This document shows, one piece after another, positions 28,262-35,053 of a stretch of 37,500 nucleotides of DNA. The stretch covers positions 257,453 through 294,952 of the forward strand of contig CAUYUJ010014754.1 of the NCBI GenBank assembly GCA_963575745.1, read 5' to 3'. Under the pieces are notes generated by a model. That model saw only the letters and a list, made by a program, of their open reading frames with translations, ran no database searches and was not told the origin of the DNA. The stretch is from Prorocentrum cordatum. Taxonomy: Eukaryota; Sar; Dinophyceae; Prorocentrales; Prorocentraceae. Position 1 is the stretch's first letter; the number at the start of each line of letters is the position of its first letter. The position numbers were made by a program, and so were the translations under genes.

Positions 28262-29695
28262 ACGAAGTTTTGAATTGGGCAGGGGGGACGCATTCGGGCT
28301 GCGCCAATGGGACCTTACGTGGAGCTCCCTGTGGGGCCACGAAGCGGTGTACTGGGTGGGGGAGACGCATGCGGGCTGAAACGCATGCGGGCTGCGGTAT
28401 TGGGACCTCAGGTGGAGCTCCCTACGGGGCCACGAAGCGCTGTATTGAGTGGGGGGGTCGCGTGCGGGCTGCGCCACTGGGACCTTCGGTGGAGCTCCCC
28501 GTTGGGCCACGAAACGCTGTACTGGGTGGGGGAGACGCATGCGGGCTGCACCACTGGGACCTTCGATGGAGCTCCCCGTGGGGCAACGAAACGCTGTTCA
28601 CGGTGTGGGAGACGCATGCGGGCTGCGCCACTGGGACCTTACGTGGAGCTCCCTATGGGGCCACGAAACGCAATACTGAGTGCGGGAGACGCATGCGGGC
28701 TGCGCCACTGGGACCTTCGATGGCGCTCCCTATGGGGCCACGGAGCGCTCTACTGGGTGCTGGGCGTGGCGACGCATGCGGGCTGCCCCAGTGGGACCTT
28801 CGGTGGAGCTCCCTACGCGGCCACAAAACGGTGAACTGTGTGGGGGAAACGCAAACGGACTGCGCCCCTGGGACCGCCGGTGGAGCTCCCTATGGGGCCA
28901 CGAGACGCTGTACTGGGTGGGGGAGACGCATGCGGGCTGCGCCAGTGGGACCTTCGGTGGAGCCCCCTTACGCGGCCACGAAGCGCTGTACAGGGTGTGG
29001 GAGGCGCATGCGGGCTGCGCCACTGGGACCTTCGGTGGAGCTCTTTACGCGGCCACGAAGCGCTGTACTCGGTGGGGGAGACGCATGCGGGCTGCGCCAC
29101 TGGGACCTCAGGTGGAGCTCCCCGTGGGGCCACGAAGCGCTGCCTTTGGTGTGGGAGACGCATGCGGGCTGAGCCACTGGGACCTTCGGAGGAGCTCCCT
29201 GTGGGGCCACGAAGCGCTGTATTGGGTTTGGGAGACGCATGCGGACTGCGCCAATGGAACCTTCGGGGGAGTTCCCTGCGCGGCCACGAAACGCTGCACT
29301 GAGTGCGGGAGACGCGCGCGGGCTGCGCCATTGGAACCTCAGTTGGAGCTCCCTACGGGGCCACGAAGCGCTGTACAGGGTGCGGGAGGCGCATGCGGAC
29401 TGCGCCACTGGGACCTGCGGTGGAGCTCCCTACGCGGCCACTAAACGTTGTAATGGGTACGGGAGACGCATGCGGACTCAGCCATTGAAGCCTCAGGTGG
29501 AGCTCCCTATGGGACCACGAAACGTTGTACTGGGTTGGGGAGACGCATGCGGACTGCGCCATTGGGACATTCGGTGGAGCTCCCTATGGGGCCACGACAC
29601 GCTGTGCTGGGTTTGGAAGACGCATGCGGGCTACGCCACTGGGACCTTCGGTGGAGTTCCGTTCCCTATGGGGCCGCGAAGCGCTGTACTGGGCG
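28262..29695 (+). repeat. 78-bp satellite, long array of ~18 units
   Basis: GACGCATGCGGGCTG recurs with steps of mostly 74-83 bp (for example 28537, 28612, 28689, 28772 and 29006 to 29621). Each unit has CGCCACTGGGACCTTCGGTG, GAGCTCCCTATGGGGCCACG and AAGCGCTGTACTGGGTG. Because 78 is 26 codons and stops are rare, ORFs of up to 300 codons with a 26-residue repeat stay open in more than one frame. I do not call protein here. Confidence 0.92.
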
Positions 29696-29696
29696 C

Positions 29697-29770
29697 TAGG
29701 GAGGAGGGAGGAGGAAGGAGGGAGGGAGGGAGGAGGAGGGAGGAGGGAGGGGGAGGATGGAGGGAGGAGT
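29697..29770 (+). repeat. Purine (GGAGGGA)n tract
   Basis: About 74 bp of GGAGGGAGG-type purine repeat closing the satellite array. Confidence 0.9.
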
Positions 29771-29890
29771 GAGAACGTTGGGCGCTGTCTTCTCAAAACG
29801 AGGGCCCAACGCCACAGGATGGTTGGGAAATACAAAAGGGTGAGGCAGCTCGTCCCCGAGAGGCGGGCACTCTCATTTAGGACCCCCCCG

Positions 29891-30063
29891 GGTACACCCT
29901 AGGCGATGCTTAAGAAAATTAAAGTTTTCGGCCAGAGTCTCGATTATTCTTAACCTTTCGATGTAAATCTTAAGATGTTGATAGAAGCTTTGTGTTTTTA
30001 TTCAAGTTCTGAGACTATGAGTTTCTGAACCCATGATTTCTTAAGCATTTCGCAGGGTGTACC
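29891..30063. mobile_element. Mutator-like MITE (173 bp, 9-bp duplication)
   Basis: The left end GGTACACCCTAGGCGATGCT continues TAAGAAA. The reverse complement of the right end is GGTACACCCTGCGAAATGCT, continuing TAAGAAA. These are terminal inverted repeats of about 27 bp. The 9-bp ACCCCCCCG lies immediately outside both ends (29882-29890 and 30064-30072). A 9-bp duplication with long inverted ends is the mark of Mutator-like elements. The interior is AT-rich and noncoding. Confidence 0.85.
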
Positions 30064-30151
30064 ACCCCCCCGCAATCCCCAGGACACCCTTTCCCTTTTT
30101 GGCGGGCCCCCCTTCGACCCGATGCGACACTCGGGCTGGCATGCCCAAGGA

Positions 30152-30312
30152 TGAAGGGGCCCTGGGACACACTAATAAATACACACAAATAACCGGATTC
30201 CCCATATTTTCCCATATTTCTGGGTTTCGGTCTTCCCCCCCACTTCCCATATTTTCCCATATTTTCTGGGAATCGACGAATGATTGTGTCTGTGTGCTTT
30301 TGTCCCTCCTGA
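30152..30312 (-). mobile_element. MITE family 2, inverted copy d (161 bp)
   Basis: The plus strand runs from TGAAGGGGCCC to CCCTCCTGA, the reverse of copies a-c. AAGGA flanks it on both sides (30147-30151 and 30313-30317), a perfect 5-bp duplication. The interior (TTCCCATATTTTC blocks, TTGTGTCTGTGTG) matches copies a and b closely. Confidence 0.88.
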
Positions 30313-30539
30313 AAGGAGGAGGCCCCAGGGTGGCCACAGGGAAATTGTGGAAGAGCTGGACATTGACGGGCGCCTGAGGCTGCCACTCCACCAGCACACG
30401 CCGACGGGGTCGGCGGATGACGGGAAGCGTCTTCGAGGCACGAGAAGCGAGCTGGACGCTGTGGCTGAATCTGCCAGATATTCAAAAATCTCTTACCAGT
30501 AGTGGGTGGCGGGCTGCACGGGAGACAGGGTGAGCGGAT

Positions 30540-31465
30540 CCCCTCGAATGGCGAGTTCGCTTGAGACATGTTCAAAACAACGGCATCTCGCGACATCGCG
30601 TTTAACAGCAACAACAAGCGTTTCGCTCGAGACATCCTCGAACAGTTGATCGTTGCGAAATTCATGCATCTGTAAAACATTGTGTTTCGCCTGAGACAGT
30701 CTCACAAAAATAAGATGTCGACGGAGGTATTAGATTGCCGCTTATGTTGAAAACTGCGTGCTCGCTAAGAACATCCTCAGATCATGCCCAGCAGCACGGC
30801 GGACCAGAAGAAAGAGCACGGCAGAACTTGTGCATTTCGTTGGGGTCTTCCTAAATATAAGATGTTCTCAACATCGTCTTGACATCGTTCTTGAAGTGCT
30901 TCGAGAGGAAGAAATGAGAGCCCAGAAGGACCTCAAGATGGCTCCAAGAGCGCCCTGACGACTGCCGAAAATGACGATCTCGCTGGGGACATCCTCAAAA
31001 AGTGAACAAGTACACCAGCATCCTTGCGAAAACTGCTGGTATAAAATCTGTTTGGGGTCGCTCTCGAAAAGGCTTCCAGGCGGCCCAAGCCAGGCTTTTA
31101 AACATGACGATGTCGCTAGGGACATCCTCAAAAAAGAGATGTGTGTGACGTCGCATTGGCATGTCTTTTGATGGCATCGAGGCAGCCCCAAACGAGCCCC
31201 AAACGAGGCCCAATATGACCCCAAGCGCGCCCTCGCGATTCCTCACATTTAGCATTTCGCTCGAGACATCCTCACCACAATGAGTTGTTCGCAGCACCGT
31301 CTTGCACAAAAACAAGCATTTCGCCTGAGACGTCCACCAGAAAATGAACACCGCGAATCGTAACAGACGTGTGGAAATGGTGATATCGCCTGAGACATCC
31401 TCGAAACACTGAGATGTTGAAAAGGCTGGTTTAAGACCACGCGTGTTAAACTGAGACATCTTCAG
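30540..31465 (+). repeat. Degenerate dispersed repeat with TCGAGACATCCTC core
   Basis: The core TCGCTCGAGACATCCTCAAA or variants (CTGAGACATCCTCGAA, CTAGGGACATCCTCAAA, CTGGGGACATCC) occurs about ten times at irregular steps of roughly 60-130 bp, near 30560, 30632, 30690, 30980, 31108, 31258, 31325, 31386 and 31450. Between cores the sequence is only weakly conserved. No gene recognised. Confidence 0.7.
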
Positions 31466-31471
31466 CAAATG

Positions 31472-31571
31472 GGCAGGACCACGGCAGCCCAACACGCAGA
31501 AGCACGGCAGAACGTGCAAGAGCACGGCAGAACACACAGGAACACGGCAGAACACACAGGAGCACGAGGAG
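31472..31571 (+). repeat. 18-20-bp minisatellite (GCACGGCAGAACACACAGG), left block
   Basis: About five units of AGCACGGCAGAACACACAGG. The same minisatellite returns at 34176-34445, so the two blocks bracket the pair of zinc-ribbon-like ORFs. Confidence 0.88.
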
Positions 31572-32200
31572 CTGCCGTGTCCTACGCCTGCGCTGGAGAA
31601 GGTGAGGACACGCAGGAGCTCGTGGCGTGCTCCAAGTGTGGCGCCTACATGACGCCGGGCGGCCGCTCAGGGGTTAAGCCCCGCCTCAAGGAGCGGTGTC
31701 CAGGCGACAAGTCCGACAAAGGCGGCAGGAACCAGCGCAGCCTGTGGCTACGAGGACTCCATCCTGGAGGCAGGAGGCAGGAGGGGTCACGGGCTGCCAG
31801 GCACAGAGTGAAAGGAGAGGGCATGCCTACGCGGCGGTCGCAGGGTCCAGTGCCAAAGCAAACGCAGGAGCGGTACCTGGCGTGGCTTGGCACCGCAGCG
31901 GAACCAGCTGCAGACCCCTCGGCCACGGTGGGCAGTGCAGGCAGCGCCCCAACGGCAGCTGCGGAGCCGCGAGTGGCTGCGGCGGACCCAGGAGGAGGCC
32001 TCTCGGATGCGGCCGTAGCGGCGGCCGCCGCCTGCCTGCCCATGCGGCGCCCTGCTGCAGCGAGTGAGGGGAGCCTCGGCGAGGTCGGGGTCGTCGATGA
32101 GGAGCTCGCCGCCGCGGTTGGCCCTGCGGGCGGGGCCCTGGAGGGCCGCAGGGTACGAAGCCGCGTGGCGCGCCGTGGCGGCCTGTCCGTGAGTGGGTGA
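31572..32200 (+). CDS. Zinc-ribbon-like ORF A (element-derived, 5'-truncated)
   Basis: Frame 2 reads YACAGEGEDTQELVACSKCG, then AYMTPGGRSGVKPRLKERCP and GLHPGG, followed by an Ala, Pro and Glu-rich tail with RYLAWLGTAAEP and GRRVRSRVARRG, stop 32198-32200. C-x2-C ... C within about 20 residues looks like a zinc ribbon. From memory, a CxxCGAY ... C-G ... GLHP module is very common at the C-terminal end of dinoflagellate retroelement (LINE-type) ORFs, so I infer an element origin. No ATG outside the minisatellite precedes it, so the 5' end is missing. It is a paralogue of ORF B. Confidence 0.5.
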
Positions 32201-32231
32201 GTGAAAGGTTGCATCGCTGTGGCTCGCGCCT

Positions 32232-33868
32232 GATGCTCCACTTGGGAGCAGGCTGCCGCCGCCCTCGGTGCCTTTGGGGACTCGGCGTCTCTCGGGAACG
32301 CGGGTCCCGTGGCCAGCGCGGCCTTCGGCGCGGTGTACAGGCGCGAGTGCCGCCACGGAGAGTCGGCCCCCGCCCGCGCCATGAGCCTGGCCCTCGGGGT
32401 AGTGCGGCAGGGGCTCACAGCTGACTGGAAGCGGCACTGGCAGCCCTCGCGCGGGACTCTGTATTTTTGGCATGAGGGGCATTTGCTGGATGATGTGGAG
32501 GCGGCTACCACAGCAGCCTGCGTGGTGAACGGGTTCGGGGCCCTCGAGTTCGGCACTGGCGAGAGGAGCGATCTCGGTGGCCAAGCTGGAGTACTTGAGC
32601 GCCTCGAGGCAATAACAGTGAAGTTGGACCCGCTGTAGCCAGGCGGGCTGCCGCGCGGGAGGCGCGCTATGGGCTCGGAGGAGGCTGCCGCCAGGCGCGC
32701 CTGCGGCACCGCAGGGAGGCGCTGCGCTTCGCCCACCGTTGCAGTCGTGCAGCCCCTGGTGCAGCGCGGCTGGCACCTCGAGTCGGAGCGGCGCAAGGCA
32801 GCGAACCCCGATGGTGCGATCGAGTCCGCGCTCCTCGGGCCCCAGGCGCTGTGCATCAAGGATGTCGGCGGACTCGACAGCGAGCAGTACGTAGTCGGCT
32901 CGGCCCCGAGCAGTGGAGGGCCCCCGCCTGCTGACGGGACCGGCCAGGCGCAGTCCGCTGGAGAGGCCATCGGCGGCGGCGCCCCTGCCACGCGGGCCCG
33001 CCTCGAGGGCAGCAGCTCGACGGGGAGCGGCACGGCCGCCCTTTCGGCCACCGCTGTCGCCTTCAGCGCCCTGGGGCACGTGCTCGGTCACGCCTGCGCG
33101 GGCGAAGGCGAGGACACCCAGGAGATCGTAGCGTGCACCAGGTGTGGCGCCTACAGAGTGCTGGGAAGCCGCGCAGGTGGCAAGTCTCGCCTGAGGGCGC
33201 AGCGCCCAGGGCCCAGTCACCTGACGAGCAAGTCGGGCAGGAACCAGTGCAGTCTGCGGGAGCGAGGGCCCCATCCTGGTGGCAGGCTGCGAGCGGACAA
33301 GCAGGGAGTCAGTGCAGAAGGCATCCCTGCCTTGCGCTCGCAGGGGCCAGTGCCAGGGCTCGCCCAGGAGCGCTACCTGGAGTGGCCTGGCACGGAGGCG
33401 GAGCCCTCAGGCGGAGCCGTAGCCGCGGCCAGCATTTCGGGCAGTGCCCCTGCGGCGCCCGCAGCAGCACAGGGAGACGCGGAGTCGGCTGCCAGCCGGC
33501 CCCTGCAGCGGCCAGGCCCCAGCGCGGGCGCCCTCGGAGCTGGCGAAGCCGCAGAGGAGGAGCTCGCAGCCGCGGAAGCAGCGCCAAGCGGCGGCCTGGT
33601 GAGCCGCAGGGTCCGCCGCCGCCTGGCGCGCCGTGGCTCGACACACCTGGAGCTCTACCTGGAGTGGCTCGGCAGTGAGGCGGAGCCTACAGGCGGAGCC
33701 TCGGCCGCGGCCTGCTGCCCGAGCAGCGGCCCAGCGGCTCCCGCGGCTGAGCAGGCAGTGGAGACGGCGAGGCTTGCTGCCGCGAGCAGCACGGCGAGCG
33801 GAAGGCAAGTGAGCCGCAGGGTCAGCCGCCTTCTGGCGCACCGCAGCTCGCCGTCCGCGAGTGAGTGA
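32232..33868 (+). CDS. Zinc-ribbon-like ORF B with internal TAG and internal duplication
   Basis: One frame is open from 32232 to the stop at 33866-33868 except for a single TAG at 32636-32638. The first part (WKRHWQPSRGTLYFWHEGHL) and the part after the stop (KAANPDGAIESALLGPQALC) are not recognised. Then comes the same module as ORF A: HACAGEGEDTQEIVACTRCG, but LRAQRPG replaces LKERCPG, so the third cysteine is Arg. The tail has two copies of a unit with YLEW-G-EAEP and SRRV-R-LARR. An ATG at 32669 just after the TAG could restart translation. Probably an element-derived pseudogene with one nonsense change, or two exons of something larger. Confidence 0.45.
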
Positions 33869-34175
33869 GTGAGGAATAAGCATCGTTCGCTCTCGTGTGT
33901 TGCCCTTGGGCGTGTATGCACGCGAGGCGCGCTCTGCTGTGAGGGGCTCCTGTGTACTGTCGCAGTCGAGTTCCCTTGGAGCGGTGGCCCAAAGCGGCCC
34001 CGCTCGGTGTCCGTGAGGCGGCCCAAGGTGGCCCTTCTCGGGTGGGTGGCCCTGTGGGGCCCCCGCGGGCGGCGGCCCTAGGCGGCCCCCCCGCGCTGGC
34101 GTGTCTTTGGCCTTTGGCCCACCACGTTGCCTTGAAGGCCCCGTCTTTAACTTTAACGTTAAGACGCAGGATCAC
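33869..34175. other. No gene recognised
   Basis: GC-rich spacer with GGCGGCCC-type words (33980-34090) between ORF B and the minisatellite. No motif. Confidence 0.4.
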
Positions 34176-34450
34176 GTGGAGCACGGCAGAACACACAGAG
34201 AACATAGAGCACGGCAGAACACACAGGAGCATGGCAGAACACAGGAGCGCAGCAGATCACACAAAACACATAGGATCACGGCAGAACAAGCAACAGCGCG
34301 GCAGAACACGCAGGAGCACGGCAGAACACACAGGAGCACGGCAGAACATATAGGAGCACGGCAGAGCAGGACCATGGCAGAATAGACAGGAGCACGGCAA
34401 ACACACACAGGAGCACGGCAGAACACGCAGGAGCACGGCAGAAGACATAT
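34176..34450 (+). repeat. 18-20-bp minisatellite, right block
   Basis: About 13 units of GGAGCACGGCAGAACACACA with small variants; a few more at 34736-34775. Same unit as 31472-31571. The reverse-strand Cys-, Leu- and Val-rich ORF here is an artefact. Confidence 0.9.
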
Positions 34451-34484
34451 AACATTTATATTCGCACAGCCGCACCCACAGGCA

Positions 34485-34712
<228 letters not shown>

Positions 34713-34929
34713 TCATGCAGATCGCAGGAGCAGACCGCAGGAGCACGGCAGAGCAGCACGGCATAACACAGCAGTGCCGCAGACCACCACGCGCGGACAC
34801 GCATGCACGTATTCCAGGCACGCGCAAACGCACGCACGCCACGACAGATTTGCGCGGCAGACCAACAAAAGAGCAGATTTCACATACCTAGTAGCCAAAA
34901 GCGACGCTTCCCGTTCTTGCCCGGTCAGG

Positions 34930-35053
34930 TTCTTCCACCTCGCCCTCCTCCTCGTCCTCCTCCTCGCCCTCCTCCTCCTCTTCCTCCTCCTCCTCCTCCT
35001 CTTCCTCCTGCTCTTCGCGTCTTCGACCGCACCCCTCTTTCTCCTCTACTCAG
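34930..35053 (+). other. Pyrimidine tract and acceptor before serine-hydrolase exon
   Basis: A CTC and TCC-rich stretch ending CTCTACTCAG with AG at 35052-35053. It is the polypyrimidine tract and 3' splice site of the first visible serine-hydrolase exon. Confidence 0.6.

Noticed and set aside
21244-29695. CRISPR-like array
   Set aside because: Repeats are contiguous 78-91-bp units without unique spacers of constant size, and the genome is eukaryotic.
28270-29772. Long ORFs with a 26-residue repeat (300, 254 and 177 codons)
   Set aside because: The period is a multiple of 3 and stops are rare, so several frames and both strands are open at once. No sign that one frame is preferred.
30015-30680. 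Reverse-strand 221-codon ORF
   Set aside because: It runs through MITE family 2 copy d and into the Mutator-like MITE; the same words appear as ORFs in the other copies at 386 and 7846.
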